A stretch of 64,000 nt of DNA from Arthrobacter sp. B0490 (GTDB taxonomy: Bacteria; Actinomycetota; Actinomycetes; Actinomycetales; Micrococcaceae): assembly GCF_002929355.1 (NCBI RefSeq), contig NZ_PJIR01000007.1:1-64000 (forward strand). Direction: 5' to 3'. The first letter of the stretch is position 1; the number at the start of each line of letters is the position of its first letter. Below, piece after piece: positions 8,402 through 17,051 of the stretch. A model generated the notes under the pieces. That model saw only the letters and a program-made list of their open reading frames with translations, was not told where the DNA came from and did not search any database. A program made the translations under genes and the position numbers.

Positions 8402-9317
8402 GCCTGCGGATGACGAGGAGGACCACGGGCAGGTAGAGCACCCCGGCAAGCGTCTGCAGCGTGATCGTCGAGGCCATGAGCCGCGCATCGCCGCCGAGCG
8501 CCCTCGCCATGACGTACGCCGAGGACGCCGTGGGCAGGGACAGGAACAGGATCACCGTGGCGGCGGGCTCCCCGGTGAGGCCCAGCAGCAGGCAGCCGGC
8601 GATCCCGAGGCCGGGCAGCACAGCGAACTTCACCGCGGTCGCCAGCACGACGGCGCCCGCATTGCTGCCCAGGCTGCGAAGATCCAGGGCCGCCCCCACG
8701 CACAGGAGGCCGAGCGGCAGCGACGCGCTGCCGAGGGCCCTGACGAACTCGGCGACGCCCGGCGGCAGCCCGACACCCGAGACGTTCAGCAGGATCCCGA
8801 TGACGCAGCCGAGGATCAGCGGATTGGTCACGATGCTGCGGACGGTGCCGGTGAGCGTCAGCCGCTCCGATCCGTACCGCGCGAAGCCGAGCGTGCAGAG
8901 GACGTTCACGAGCGGCACGAGGACGGTGTTCGCGATCGCGGCGAGCGCGACGCCGTCGGGCCCGAAGAGGGCGAGGGCGATGGAGAGTCCGAGGTAGTTG
9001 TTGAAGCGGATGCTGCCCTGCAGCACGGAGGTGAAGGCGGGTCCGTCGAGGTCCAGCCACCGCTGCGCGAGCACGAGCCCGAGCGCCGTCAGGACGACCG
9101 GCCCGGCGAGGATCGGCGCCATCAGGGCGATCGGCAGTCCCGCGAGGTCCGCCGTCGCCGTGCCGCCGACGAACAGGGCCGGCAGGAGGACGAAGTAGCA
9201 GAGCCGCTCCGCGGGCGGCCAGAACGCGGGCGCGAGCAGGCTGCCTGACCTGAGGGCATAGCCGAGGGCGATCAGTCCGATCACCGGACCGAGCGCCACG
9301 AGGGTCTGCAGGATCAC
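8391..9317 (-). CDS. AEC family (auxin efflux carrier-like) transporter
   Basis: A 308-aa integral membrane protein with about 10 hydrophobic segments in two bundles of five, the AEC architecture. Recognisable parts are LGYALRSGSLL near the start, SIRFNNYLGLSIAL in the middle and FLSLPTASSAYVMARALGGD in the second bundle. The GTG at 9317 (VILQTLVALGPVIGL) is chosen because the first helix begins there; upstream in-frame sequence is arginine/proline-rich shadow. The substrate is probably a small organic acid, as for family members. It lies 31 nt after the alpha/beta-hydrolase gene on the same strand. Confidence 0.85.
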   Translation of the reverse strand: MILQTLVALGPVIGLIALGYALRSGSLLAPAFWPPAERLCYFVLLPALFVGGTATADLAGLPIALMAPILAGPVVLTALGLVLAQRWLDLDGPAFTSVLQGSIRFNNYLGLSIALALFGPDGVALAAIANTVLVPLVNVLCTLGFARYGSERLTLTGTVRSIVTNPLILGCVIGILLNVSGVGLPPGVAEFVRALGSASLPLGLLCVGAALDLRSLGSNAGAVVLATAVKFAVLPGLGIAGCLLLGLTGEPAATVILFLSLPTASSAYVMARALGGDARLMASTITLQTLAGVLYLPVVLLVIRRLTG

Positions 9318-9348
9318 GAGGCCTCGCCCGCGGGCCGGACCCGGCGGG

Positions 9349-9990
9349 TCACCAGCCCTGTGCCACGAGCCAGTCGGCGGCCAGGGTGCTCCACTGCTCG
9401 GCGGCGCCCGCTCCCGTGGCCAGCCCGAGGCCGTGCTCGCCCTCGGCGAAGACGTGGAGGGCGTGCGGGACGAAGCGCGCGGCGAGCGCCTGCCCGAGGA
9501 GGTACGCATGCTCCACGGGGACGGCCTCGTCGGCCGCGGTGTGCCAGATGAAGAACGGCGGGGCGTCGGCCGTCACGAGGCGGTCCAGGGACGTCGCCGC
9601 GCGGAGCTCCCCGCCGGCGTCGGGCCCCAGCAGCTCGTCCTGCGAGCCGCGGTGCGTGGCGAGTTCCATCGACACCACGGGATAGCAGAGGACGGCTGCG
9701 TCGACGCCCTCCACCGCATCCACGGAGGCCGTCAGGGCCGCGTGTCCGGCGAGGTGCCCGCCCGCCGAGAACCCGAGCAGGGCCAGCCGTTCGACGCCGG
9801 CGGCGCGGACGCGGCGGATCTCCTCGCGGACGGCGTCGAGAGGGCCGGGGTGCCGGGTCTGCACGGGGTAGTGGAAGACGCTGGCCGAGAGGCCCAGCGA
9901 GCGCAGACGTTCGACGATCACCTCGCTCTCGGTGTCGGACAGCATGCCGTAGCCGCCTCCGGGCAGGACGATGACGTGAGAGGACTCCAT
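9349..9990 (-). CDS. alpha/beta hydrolase
   Basis: A 213-aa hydrolase of the BD-FAE/esterase kind. VLPGGGYGML forms the oxyanion-hole region, LLGFSAGGHLAGHAA contains the nucleophile elbow G-F-S-A-G-G, the acidic residue is probably in HTAADEAVP and the histidine in AEGEHGLGL. The ATG at 9990 fits this start; TACGGT lies 6 nt upstream, so the transcript may be leaderless. It is the first gene of a probable two-gene unit with the AEC transporter. The substrate is unknown. Confidence 0.85.
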   Translation of the reverse strand: MESSHVIVLPGGGYGMLSDTESEVIVERLRSLGLSASVFHYPVQTRHPGPLDAVREEIRRVRAAGVERLALLGFSAGGHLAGHAALTASVDAVEGVDAAVLCYPVVSMELATHRGSQDELLGPDAGGELRAATSLDRLVTADAPPFFIWHTAADEAVPVEHAYLLGQALAARFVPHALHVFAEGEHGLGLATGAGAAEQWSTLAADWLVAQGW

Positions 9991-10070
9991 CCCTCCACCG
10001 TACTGGCCGGTGGAGGGCGATGGCGGCGGACCCGCTCCGACCACCCCCGGAGGGCCGACCGATCAACGAA

Positions 10071-10102
10071 GAAAGCCCCCGGCCGGAGGGCCAGGGGCTT
10101 TC
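10071..10102 (-). terminator. terminator of DUF4193 gene
   Basis: GAAAGCCCC pairs with GGGGCTTTC around a GC-rich loop. Read on the minus strand it follows the DUF4193 stop (10123) and runs into TTTCTTCG. Confidence 0.8.
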
Positions 10103-10122
10103 TCGTACGTCCGGACGCTCTG

Positions 10123-10428
10123 TCAGCCCTCGCACTCGGTGCAGTACTTGTCGCCGTTCTTCTCGCGCGCAAGCTGGCTGCGGTGATGGACCAGGAAGCA
10201 GGACATGCAGGTGAACTCGTCCTCCTGCTGCGGGATGACCTGGATCAGGAGTTCCTCATGTGAGAGGTCGGCTCCGGGGAGGTCGATCCCCTCGGCGGTC
10301 TCGCCGTCCTCGACATCGATCAGCGCGGTCTGCGTGGTCGCGCTGCGCTGTGCCTGGATAGCCTCGAGGGACTCATTGGCCGGCTGGTCTTCCGGACGGA
10401 CGCGTGGTTCGTCGTAGTCGGTTGCCAT
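10123..10428 (-). CDS. DUF4193 family protein
   Basis: A 101-aa acidic protein starting MATDYDEPRVRPEDQ and ending with a small zinc-ribbon-like region: C-M-S-C (FTCMSCFLVHHRSQLA) and C-T-E-C near the C-terminus. DUF4193 is a conserved, essentially actinobacterial family of unknown function. The ATG at 10428 has GGAGAT 8 nt upstream. A 14-bp tandem repeat lies in its upstream region at 10504-10531. Confidence 0.9.
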   Translation of the reverse strand: MATDYDEPRVRPEDQPANESLEAIQAQRSATTQTALIDVEDGETAEGIDLPGADLSHEELLIQVIPQQEDEFTCMSCFLVHHRSQLAREKNGDKYCTECEG

Positions 10429-10503
10429 GGGGGTAGATCTCCTTCTGTGGGCGGGAATACGCCCAGATGCCACTCTCAACCTCGGAAGAGGCGGAAGTAT
10501 TCC

Positions 10504-10531
10504 ATATACCGGGTGCAATATACCGGCTGCA
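10504..10531. repeat. 14-bp tandem direct repeat upstream of DUF4193 gene
   Basis: ATATACCGGGTGCA and ATATACCGGCTGCA are adjacent, differing at one base. The repeat is AT-rich for this genome and lies 76-103 nt upstream of the DUF4193 start. It may hold two overlapping -10 regions on the minus strand or a regulator site. Confidence 0.7.
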
Positions 10532-10676
10532 ACCGGAAATTCTCTCCACGCCCCGAACGGACGTCTTTCCACACTTCGATGTGACGGAACAGGGCCGGGC
10601 ATGCTACACGGAGACGGGAGGCGCCGCCGTCGTAGGGTAGGTCCCAGTCCCCTCCCCGACGGTCCCAGGAGCTCCC

Positions 10677-11477
10677 ATGGCATTGGCAATCGACCTCAGC
10701 GGCAGGACGGCGCTCGTCACCGGATCCACGCAGGGCATCGGCATGGCCATCGCGGCCGGCCTCGCGACCGCAGGCGCCCGCGTGGGGGTGAACGGCCGCA
10801 GCGACCGCAGCGTCGCCCGCGCCATGGAGAGCATCCGCCGGGACGTGCCCGACGCCGACCTCGTCGCGGTCGCGGCCGACGTCACCACGGACGACGGCGT
10901 CGCCAGGGCCCTCGGCGTCCTGCCCGCCGTGGACATCCTCATCAACAACCTCGGGATCTTCGGCGCCCAGCCGGTCCTCGAGATCGACGACGCCGAGTGG
11001 CGCCGATACTTCGAGGTCAACGTGCTCACCGCGATCCGCCTCACCCGCTCCTACCTGCCCGGCATGATCGACGCCGGGTGGGGCCGCGTCCAGTACATCG
11101 CGAGCGACTCCGCCGTCGTCATCCCCGCCGAGATGATCCACTACGGCGTCTCCAAGACGGCACTCCTCGGCGTCTCGCGCGGCTTCGCGAAGGAGGCCAG
11201 CGGCACCGGCGTGACGGTGAACTCGATCATCGCCGGGCCCACCCACACCGGTGGGGTCGAGGACTTCGTCTACCAGCTCGTGGACAAGGACCTCGAGTGG
11301 GAGGACGCGCAGCGGCAGTTCATGAAGGACCACCGCCCGCAGTCGCTGCTGGAGCGCCTGATCGAGCCGCAGGAGATCGCCAACATGGTCACCTACCTCG
11401 CCTCCCCCCTCGCGTCGGCCACCACCGGCGCCGCGGTCCGCGTGGACGGCGGATACGTGGACGCCATCCTGCCGTGA
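10677..11477 (+). CDS. SDR family oxidoreductase
   Basis: A 266-aa classical short-chain dehydrogenase/reductase. The Rossmann glycine motif TGSTQGIG is at 15-22, NNLG follows in ILINNLGIFG, and the catalytic Tyr-Lys pair is in YGVSK. The C-terminus VDGGYVDAI matches the family. Cofactor preference and substrate are not determined. AGGAG sits 5 nt before the ATG. Its stop overlaps the GTG of the next gene by 4 nt (GTGA), so the two are translationally coupled. Confidence 0.9.
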   Translation: MALAIDLSGRTALVTGSTQGIGMAIAAGLATAGARVGVNGRSDRSVARAMESIRRDVPDADLVAVAADVTTDDGVARALGVLPAVDILINNLGIFGAQPVLEIDDAEWRRYFEVNVLTAIRLTRSYLPGMIDAGWGRVQYIASDSAVVIPAEMIHYGVSKTALLGVSRGFAKEASGTGVTVNSIIAGPTHTGGVEDFVYQLVDKDLEWEDAQRQFMKDHRPQSLLERLIEPQEIANMVTYLASPLASATTGAAVRVDGGYVDAILP

Positions 11478-12343
11478 GCCGTACCCGAGTGCTCACCCCG
11501 GTCGGCGGGCTCGAGCCAGGTCCGATGGCCGCGATCCTCGCGAACCACGCCATCCCCGGCTGCGAGGTCTCGGGAACGGGCGAGTCCGGCCGCTCGCACA
11601 CGCGCCTGCTCGCCACACCGGGCGGCCCTCGCCGCGTCACCGTCACCGTCCGGCCCGACGACGTCGAGCTCACCGCGGACACGGACGACGACGGCGAGTT
11701 CGCGCACCTCGTGCGCACCACGCGTGCGTGGCTGGACCTGGACACGGATGTCGCAGCCGTCGCGCGGGCATTCGACGGCGACCCGCTCCTCGGCCCGCTC
11801 GTGCGACGCCGTCCCGGTCTCCGCGCCGTCGGCTACCCCGAGGCCTTCGAGGCCGCGATCATGACGGTCCTCGGGCAGCAGGTGTCGGTGGCCGCGGGCG
11901 GCACGTTCGGTGGCCGGCTCGCCGCCGCCTACGGGACGCCCTCGACGGCGGGTCTCACCCTGTTCCCCACGCCGCAGGCCATCGCCGCGGCGCCGCACGG
12001 TGAGCTGCGCGACGCCGTCGGCGTGACCCGCACGCGGGCCGCGACGGTGCAGAACGTGGCGCGCGCCGTCGTCGACGGCCTGTCCCTCGACCCCGCCGGC
12101 GATCACGCGACGGTGCGGAAGGACCTGCTCGCCATCCCCGGGATCGGGCCGTGGTCCGCCGACTACCTCGCCGTGCGCGTCCTGCGGGATCCCGACGCCT
12201 TCACGCCGGGGGACCTCGTGGCACGCCGTGCGATGGGCAATCCGAGCATCCGGGACGCGGGACGCCGGTCGGAGGCGTGGCGGCCCTATCGGGCGTACGC
12301 CCTGTTCCACCTCTGGACGGCGGCCACGTACACCGGACCCTAG
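11474..12343 (+). CDS. DNA-3-methyladenine glycosylase 2-type (AlkA-like) protein
   Basis: 289 aa of the helix-hairpin-helix DNA glycosylase superfamily. A divergent AlkA N-terminal domain (about 1-110) is followed by AIMTVLGQQVSVAAG, the hairpin LLAIPGIGPWSADYLAVR and DAFTPGDLVARRA, whose Asp is at the catalytic aspartate position. It excises alkylated bases. No Ada methyltransferase domain is fused, unlike many actinobacterial AlkA proteins. The GTG start at 11474 overlaps the SDR stop. The 3' end overlaps the convergent regulator by 4 nt. Confidence 0.85.
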   Translation: MSRTRVLTPVGGLEPGPMAAILANHAIPGCEVSGTGESGRSHTRLLATPGGPRRVTVTVRPDDVELTADTDDDGEFAHLVRTTRAWLDLDTDVAAVARAFDGDPLLGPLVRRRPGLRAVGYPEAFEAAIMTVLGQQVSVAAGGTFGGRLAAAYGTPSTAGLTLFPTPQAIAAAPHGELRDAVGVTRTRAATVQNVARAVVDGLSLDPAGDHATVRKDLLAIPGIGPWSADYLAVRVLRDPDAFTPGDLVARRAMGNPSIRDAGRRSEAWRPYRAYALFHLWTAATYTGP

Positions 12344-13539
12344 GCGGGGACCCTCCGGTCGCTGCGCAGCGCGATCTCGAGCTCGAAGCGGACCTTCGGA
12401 TCCTTCAGGTCGTCGCCGAACAGCTCACGCAACTGCTGGACACGGTAGCCGACCGTCTGCCCGTGGATGCCGAGCTCCTCCGCGATGGGCGCCCGCTGAC
12501 CCCAGTGCCGCAGCCAGGCCAGCAGGGTCTCCTCGAGCTTCGCGCGCTGGCCGTCGGGCAGGTCGGCGAGCGGGGCGAGCCTCCGGCGGGCCAGCTCCCC
12601 GACGGCCGACGGTTCGGCCGCGAGGACCACCTCGGTCATGTGCTCGTCCGCCCAGACCGGCCGCTCGTCCGCACCCTCGCGCGGCGGCAGCATGGAGGCG
12701 GCCAGCACGGCCAGGCGCAGCGACTGCGCCACCAGGTCGATCCCGCCCGCAGGCCCGATCGCGGCGCTTCGCCCGGTGAGCACGCGGTCGAGCTCGGCAC
12801 GCTGCCACCCACCCCGTTCGGGGACCAGGGCGACGGCGTCCGTCTCGCGTTCGACGACGATCGTCCCCGGCCCGAGCCGCTGACGGATCCCCGGGGCGCG
12901 TTCGAGGGGCAGCGTCACCACGACGACCTGCGCGGGGACGGCCCAGTCCGCGAGGGACGCCGCCTGCCGGAGCGCTGTCTCGTCCGCCTGCCCGAGCAGG
13001 AGCAGCTCCAGCAGCTCGGCACGACGCCGGTCCACGGCCCCCGCGCGCTCCGACTGCTCGAAGGCGTAGGCCTCGGCGCTCACGGCGGAGAGTTCGTCGA
13101 TGTAGGCCATGATCGATTCCCCGAGATCCACCACGACGGACGGACCGAGGCCCTCCTCCATGGAACGCCGCGACATCTCCCGGAACGTGACGCGCGCACC
13201 CATCCGGTAGGCGCCGAGCAGCGCGTCCATGCTGCGTCCCTGGCGGAACTCGCCCCTGCCGAGGCCCGCCACCAGCTGGCGGCTCTGGTCGGACAGCGCC
13301 GGCATCCCGGTGCCCGGCAGTTCGAGGAACCGCTCGAGCGCGGCGGCCACGCCCCTGCGCAGTCCGCGCCCGAAGTTCCCCTCGATGGGCCGGGCGTACG
13401 CGGGGACCAACTGGGGGACCGCCTGGATGATGGCCTCGACGAGATCCGGCGTGAGGGGCCTCAGCCGGTCGCTGACCTCGGGCGGGAGGGCGAGCCAGGG
13501 CGGCTCCGGAGGAGCGGTCACCATCGCGTCAGAACTCAC
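12340..13539 (-). CDS. PucR-family helix-turn-helix regulator
   Basis: About 399 aa. The C-terminal 60 residues (LLAWLRHWGQRAPIAEELGI then HGQTVGYRVQQLRELFGDDL) are the PucR-type HTH_30, and the N-terminal and central parts match CdaR/GGDEF-like regulators. The GTG at 13539 has GGAG 8 nt upstream; TTG 13566 and ATG 13524 are alternatives. It is transcribed divergently from the ferredoxin reductase-desaturase pair, so it probably controls that operon and thus membrane lipid unsaturation; this is inference from position. Confidence 0.8.
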   Translation of the reverse strand: MSSDAMVTAPPEPPWLALPPEVSDRLRPLTPDLVEAIIQAVPQLVPAYARPIEGNFGRGLRRGVAAALERFLELPGTGMPALSDQSRQLVAGLGRGEFRQGRSMDALLGAYRMGARVTFREMSRRSMEEGLGPSVVVDLGESIMAYIDELSAVSAEAYAFEQSERAGAVDRRRAELLELLLLGQADETALRQAASLADWAVPAQVVVVTLPLERAPGIRQRLGPGTIVVERETDAVALVPERGGWQRAELDRVLTGRSAAIGPAGGIDLVAQSLRLAVLAASMLPPREGADERPVWADEHMTEVVLAAEPSAVGELARRRLAPLADLPDGQRAKLEETLLAWLRHWGQRAPIAEELGIHGQTVGYRVQQLRELFGDDLKDPKVRFELEIALRSDRRVPA

Positions 13540-13637
13540 GGGAACGACTCCGATCTGTTTCGTCAAGATAATTCTTCTGCCCCAACTCTATGCCACGGGT
13601 GCAGAGTATTAGCGGGAGAGGCTATATCGTTGGTTCA

Positions 13638-14747
13638 ATGATCCGGTTCATGAAGTTGGCGCGTGCAACGGCCGCGCTGACCACCCCGCTGACGGCGGAA
13701 GACTTCCTGGCGCTGTTCAATCCTGTGTACTCCTCGCGCCAGCTCCGCGGCATCGTGACCCGCGTGGCGCATGAGACCGAGGACTCCGCCACGATCTATT
13801 TCCGCCCCGGTCACGGCTGGCACGCGCACCAGGCAGGCCAGTGGGCGCGCATCGGCGTCGAGCTCGACGGGGTCCGCCAGTGGCGCTCCTACTCCCTGAG
13901 CAACGCGGCCGGGCATGATCCCGCCATCACCGTCAAGGACGCCGGATCGGTGTCCCACGTGCTGGTGCGCGACACCAAGCCGGGCGACGTCCTGTTCCTC
14001 GCCCCGCCGCAGGGCGACTTCGTGCTCCCCGAGCATCCGCGGTCCCTGCTCATGCTCACGGCGGGCAGTGGCATCACGCCGGTCATGTCGATGATCCGCA
14101 CCCTGGTCCCGCGCCGGCCGGACGCCGATGTGGTGCTCATCAACTCCAACAGCACACCGGAGAAGAGCCTGTTCCGCGAGGAGCTGGACGAACTGGCGGA
14201 CCAGTTCCCCAACCTCACGGTCCGCCACTGGTTCACGAGCGCCCGCGGCCGCCTGCAGTTCACGGCCCAGACCATCGCGGACCTCTGCCCGGACTGGCGC
14301 TCGCGTGCAGCCTACGCGTGCGGGCCCGAGGGGTTCCTCAACGATGCCGAGGACCTGTGGCAGCAGGAGGCGGCCGTCGAGCAGGCACGCACCGTCCCGA
14401 ACGTCACGGCGGGAGCGGAGGCACAGGCAGCGACGGGCACGCTGACCATCGAACGCTTCAGCACCGACCTGACGGCGGGCGCGGGGCACGACGGCGGCCT
14501 GGTCACCTTCGAGCAGTCCGACCGCGAGGTGCAGGCGGACGGCGACACCCCGCTGCTCGACATCGGCGAGGACGCGGGCGTCCTCATGCCGAGCGGCTGC
14601 CGGATGGGCATCTGCCACAGCTGCCTCATCCCGCTCCGCGCCGGCCAGGTGCGCGACCTCCGCACGGGAGAGCTGCACAACACGCCCGGCCAACTCATCC
14701 AGACCTGTGTCTCGGCAGCCGCCGGACCCGTGAACCTCGACCTGTAA
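13638..14747 (+). CDS. ferredoxin reductase with C-terminal 2Fe-2S domain, desaturase partner
   Basis: About 369 aa. A flavin-binding domain contains RSYSLSN, an NAD(P)-binding domain contains LLMLTAGSGITPVMSM and CGPEGF, and a C-terminal plant-type ferredoxin domain contains CRMGICHSC with a later TCVSA cysteine. It passes electrons from NAD(P)H through FAD and 2Fe-2S to the desaturase encoded 22 nt downstream, as M. tuberculosis Rv3230c does for DesA3. ATG 13638 is chosen; 13650 is also possible and no convincing binding site is seen. Confidence 0.88.
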   Translation: MIRFMKLARATAALTTPLTAEDFLALFNPVYSSRQLRGIVTRVAHETEDSATIYFRPGHGWHAHQAGQWARIGVELDGVRQWRSYSLSNAAGHDPAITVKDAGSVSHVLVRDTKPGDVLFLAPPQGDFVLPEHPRSLLMLTAGSGITPVMSMIRTLVPRRPDADVVLINSNSTPEKSLFREELDELADQFPNLTVRHWFTSARGRLQFTAQTIADLCPDWRSRAAYACGPEGFLNDAEDLWQQEAAVEQARTVPNVTAGAEAQAATGTLTIERFSTDLTAGAGHDGGLVTFEQSDREVQADGDTPLLDIGEDAGVLMPSGCRMGICHSCLIPLRAGQVRDLRTGELHNTPGQLIQTCVSAAAGPVNLDL

Positions 14748-14769
14748 ACCCCCAACCGGAGGAGCTCCC

Positions 14770-15915
14770 ATGACCACCACTGTGACCCGCCCGGGCGCCC
14801 TTGCGGCGTCCGGCCACCCCCTGGTCCGCCCCGACGCCGCAAAGCACCTGACCGACGAGCAGGTCGAGGAGCTCGGCCGCGAACTCGACGCCGTCCGCGA
14901 CGAGATCCTGGCCAAGCGCGGCAGCGCCGACGCCGCGTACATCCGCCGCGTCATCAAGGTGCAGCGCTCCCTCGAGTTCGCCGGGCGCGGAACGCTCCTG
15001 TTCAGCAAGTACAAGCCCGCCTGGTTCGCCGGCACGGCCATGCTGAGCCTCGCCAAGATCCTCGAGAACATGGAGATCGGGCACAACGTGCTGCACGGCC
15101 AGTGGGACTGGATGCGCGATCCGGACATCCACTCCACCACCTGGGAGTGGGACTTCGTGACCCCCGCGCGTTCGTGGCAGCACACCCACAACGACCTGCA
15201 CCACCGCTGGACGAACGTCATCGGCAAGGACAGGGACGTCGGATACAACCTGCTCCGCATGGACCCCGACCAGCCGTGGAAGCCGTTCAACCTCGGCAAC
15301 CCCCTGTACAACGCGATCCTGGCGCCGGTCTTCGAGTGGGGCATCGCCCTGTACGACCTCGAGATCCCGGAGTACAAGGAGGGCCTGAAGTCCAAGGAAG
15401 CCATGAACCGCGACCTCAAGGCCGTGGGTGTCAAGGTCGTCAAGCAGTTCTCGAAGGACTACGCCGCCACGCCTGCCGTCGCGATGCTGACCGGCTCCGG
15501 CAAGCAGGCCCTGTACGGGACGCTCGCCGCCAATGCCATCCGCAACTTCTGGGCGCATGCAGTCATCTTCTGCGGTCACTTCCCCGAAGGGACGGACACG
15601 TTCACCGAGGAAGAGGTCGAGGGTGAGACCCGCGGCGACTGGTACGTCCGCCAGATGATCGGCTCGGCCAACATCTCCGGTTCGAAGTTCATGCATCTGA
15701 TGACCGGCAACCTGTCCCACCAGATCGAGCACCACTGCTTCCCCGACCTGCCCTCGAACCGGTACGCCGAGGTCGCGGTCAGGGTCCGCGAGATCTGCAC
15801 CCGGTACAAGCTCCCCTACACCACGGGCCCGCTGCCCAAGCAGGTCGGTTCCACCTGGGCCAAGATCTTCAAGCTCGCCCTGCCGCCCCGCACGTCGAAG
15901 ACGGCGACGGCGTAA
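14770..15915 (+). CDS. fatty acid (acyl-CoA) desaturase, DesA3-like
   Basis: A 381-aa membrane di-iron desaturase. The three histidine boxes are intact: HNVLH, HTHNDLHH and QIEHH. Hydrophobic helices flank the boxes, including NAIRNFWAHAVIFCGHF. It introduces a double bond into acyl chains using electrons from the reductase just upstream, and GGAGGAG lies before the ATG. Together the pair probably adjusts membrane fluidity; the position of the double bond (delta-9 by homology) is inferred. A perfect 16-bp terminator follows. Confidence 0.92.
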   Translation: MTTTVTRPGALAASGHPLVRPDAAKHLTDEQVEELGRELDAVRDEILAKRGSADAAYIRRVIKVQRSLEFAGRGTLLFSKYKPAWFAGTAMLSLAKILENMEIGHNVLHGQWDWMRDPDIHSTTWEWDFVTPARSWQHTHNDLHHRWTNVIGKDRDVGYNLLRMDPDQPWKPFNLGNPLYNAILAPVFEWGIALYDLEIPEYKEGLKSKEAMNRDLKAVGVKVVKQFSKDYAATPAVAMLTGSGKQALYGTLAANAIRNFWAHAVIFCGHFPEGTDTFTEEEVEGETRGDWYVRQMIGSANISGSKFMHLMTGNLSHQIEHHCFPDLPSNRYAEVAVRVREICTRYKLPYTTGPLPKQVGSTWAKIFKLALPPRTSKTATA

Positions 15916-15930
15916 AGCCCCGAGTACGAC

Positions 15931-15966
15931 AGAGCGCCGCCGTCCCTCCTGGGACGGCGGCGCTCT
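15931..15966. terminator. perfect 16-bp terminator hairpin
   Basis: AGAGCGCCGCCGTCCC and its exact complement flank a TCCT loop, followed by CTCGTT. It lies between the convergent desaturase and SRPBCC genes and can serve both. Confidence 0.85.
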
Positions 15967-16000
15967 CTCGTTGACCCTCCTCCTTCCGCGGCAGGAGGCG

Positions 16001-16501
16001 TCAGACGGCGGCGTCCTCCTCCGCGAGGATCGCGTCCACCTGCCCGAGGGCGCCCTTCAGCCCCTCCTCCATGCCCATCTCCACCATCTGGTCGAGCTGC
16101 TCGAGCGATTCGAAGCCGGTGACCAGCGTCATGCGTGTCCGGCCGCCGAGATCCTCGAGCGTGACGACGGCGTGTGTCCGGCCGAGCTCGTCCATGGGCT
16201 CGCGGTTCTCGTTCGCGAAGCCGTCGTCGAACGTGAGACGCGTGGGCGCGTCGATGCCGGTGAGGATCCACCAGCCGTGGGCCTTCTCGCCGTCCGGACC
16301 CGTCATGTAGTACTCGGCGCGCCCACCGACCACGAAGTCGTAGGTGTCGAACGTCGCCGGCCACGTGGGCGGCCCCCACCACCGTTCGAGCTGGCGGGGA
16401 TCCTCCCAGATCCGCCAGACCCGCTTGACATCGGCGTCGAACTCGGCGACGAGCCGGAAGTTGAGTTCCTGCGTGTCCTTCTCCGCACTGATGACCGCCA
16501 T
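16001..16501 (-). CDS. SRPBCC (AHSA1-like) family protein
   Basis: 166 aa with START/AHSA1-fold signatures: VWRIWEDPRQLERWWGPPTWP near the N-terminus, TFDDGFANEN in the middle and the TLVTGFESLEQLDQMVEMGM helix at the end. These small proteins form a hydrophobic cavity; the ligand is unknown. GGGAGG lies 7 nt upstream of the ATG. It is encoded 12 nt after the ArsR-type regulator, a very common actinobacterial two-gene arrangement, and is presumably controlled by it. Confidence 0.88.
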   Translation of the reverse strand: MAVISAEKDTQELNFRLVAEFDADVKRVWRIWEDPRQLERWWGPPTWPATFDTYDFVVGGRAEYYMTGPDGEKAHGWWILTGIDAPTRLTFDDGFANENREPMDELGRTHAVVTLEDLGGRTRMTLVTGFESLEQLDQMVEMGMEEGLKGALGQVDAILAEEDAAV

Positions 16502-16513
16502 GATGCTGCCTCC

Positions 16514-16858
16514 CTATGTGCGATCCTCGTCCTGGGCGAGGATCTCCCCGATCCGGTCGACCCGTTGCCGCCAGATCCTCTCGTAGTCGTCGAGCAGGCG
16601 GCGGGCCTTCTGCACGCCGTCGACCTCTCCCCGCACGATCTGCTCCCGTCCGCGCTTCTCCTTCGTGACGAGCGATGCCCGCTCGAGCACGGCCACGTGT
16701 TTCTGCACGGCGGCGAAACTCATGTCGTACTGCCCGGCGAGTCCGGATACCGAATACTCGGCGACGAGGACGCGCGCCACGATGTCCCTCCGTGTCGCGT
16801 CGGCGAGCGCCTGGAACAGGCGGTCCACCTCGTCCTCCCGTATCTGATCTACAACCAT
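16514..16858 (-). CDS. ArsR-family winged-helix regulator
   Basis: A 114-aa winged-helix repressor: VDRLFQALADATRRDIVARV is the classic ArsR opening, and YDMSFAAVQKHVAVLERASL is the recognition helix region. No metal-binding cysteine pair is visible, so it probably belongs to the SRPBCC-associated subgroup rather than to metal sensors. ATG 16858 is chosen over 16870 because a promoter's -10 (TAATGT) covers the upstream ATG, which predicts a transcript starting near 16858. An inverted repeat covers the start codon. Confidence 0.88.
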   Translation of the reverse strand: MVVDQIREDEVDRLFQALADATRRDIVARVLVAEYSVSGLAGQYDMSFAAVQKHVAVLERASLVTKEKRGREQIVRGEVDGVQKARRLLDDYERIWRQRVDRIGEILAQDEDRT

Positions 16859-16867
16859 GTGGTTGTA
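16850..16867. promoter_or_regulatory. inverted-repeat operator over ArsR start codon
   Basis: TACAACCA-TG-TGGTTGTA has perfect 8-bp arms. It overlaps the start codon and adjoins the -10 element, as expected of autorepression by the ArsR protein it precedes. Confidence 0.75.
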
Positions 16868-16895
16868 CATTACGCGCGGTGTCCTCCACCGTCAA
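16867..16895 (-). promoter_or_regulatory. promoter of arsR-SRPBCC unit
   Basis: On the minus strand TTGACG (16895-16890) and TAATGT (16872-16867) are separated by exactly 17 nt, a near-consensus housekeeping promoter. The -10 ends 8 nt before ATG 16858, implying a leaderless mRNA. Confidence 0.75.
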
Positions 16896-17051
16896 GCGCC
16901 TCGAGGGATCCTCCGCGCCGGAAGGAAGGACGGACCGGTCGCGAGCAGCACGCCGAGGTGGTGATACCCACCCTCCCGCGGTACCGGACGAGCCCGCGAC
17001 AGCGTGACACCCGTTATGGCGGCCCCTCCGGGAGCCTGCAAGACTGGGCCC

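Noticed and set aside
10427-12343. Apparent fusion of a long N-terminal region with the AlkA-like protein
   Set aside because: The upstream part is a shadow of the SDR gene; the glycosylase starts at GTG 11474, overlapping the SDR stop.
13635-15735. Long minus-strand frames opposite the reductase and desaturase
   Set aside because: They lie antisense to genes with intact cofactor and histidine-box motifs.
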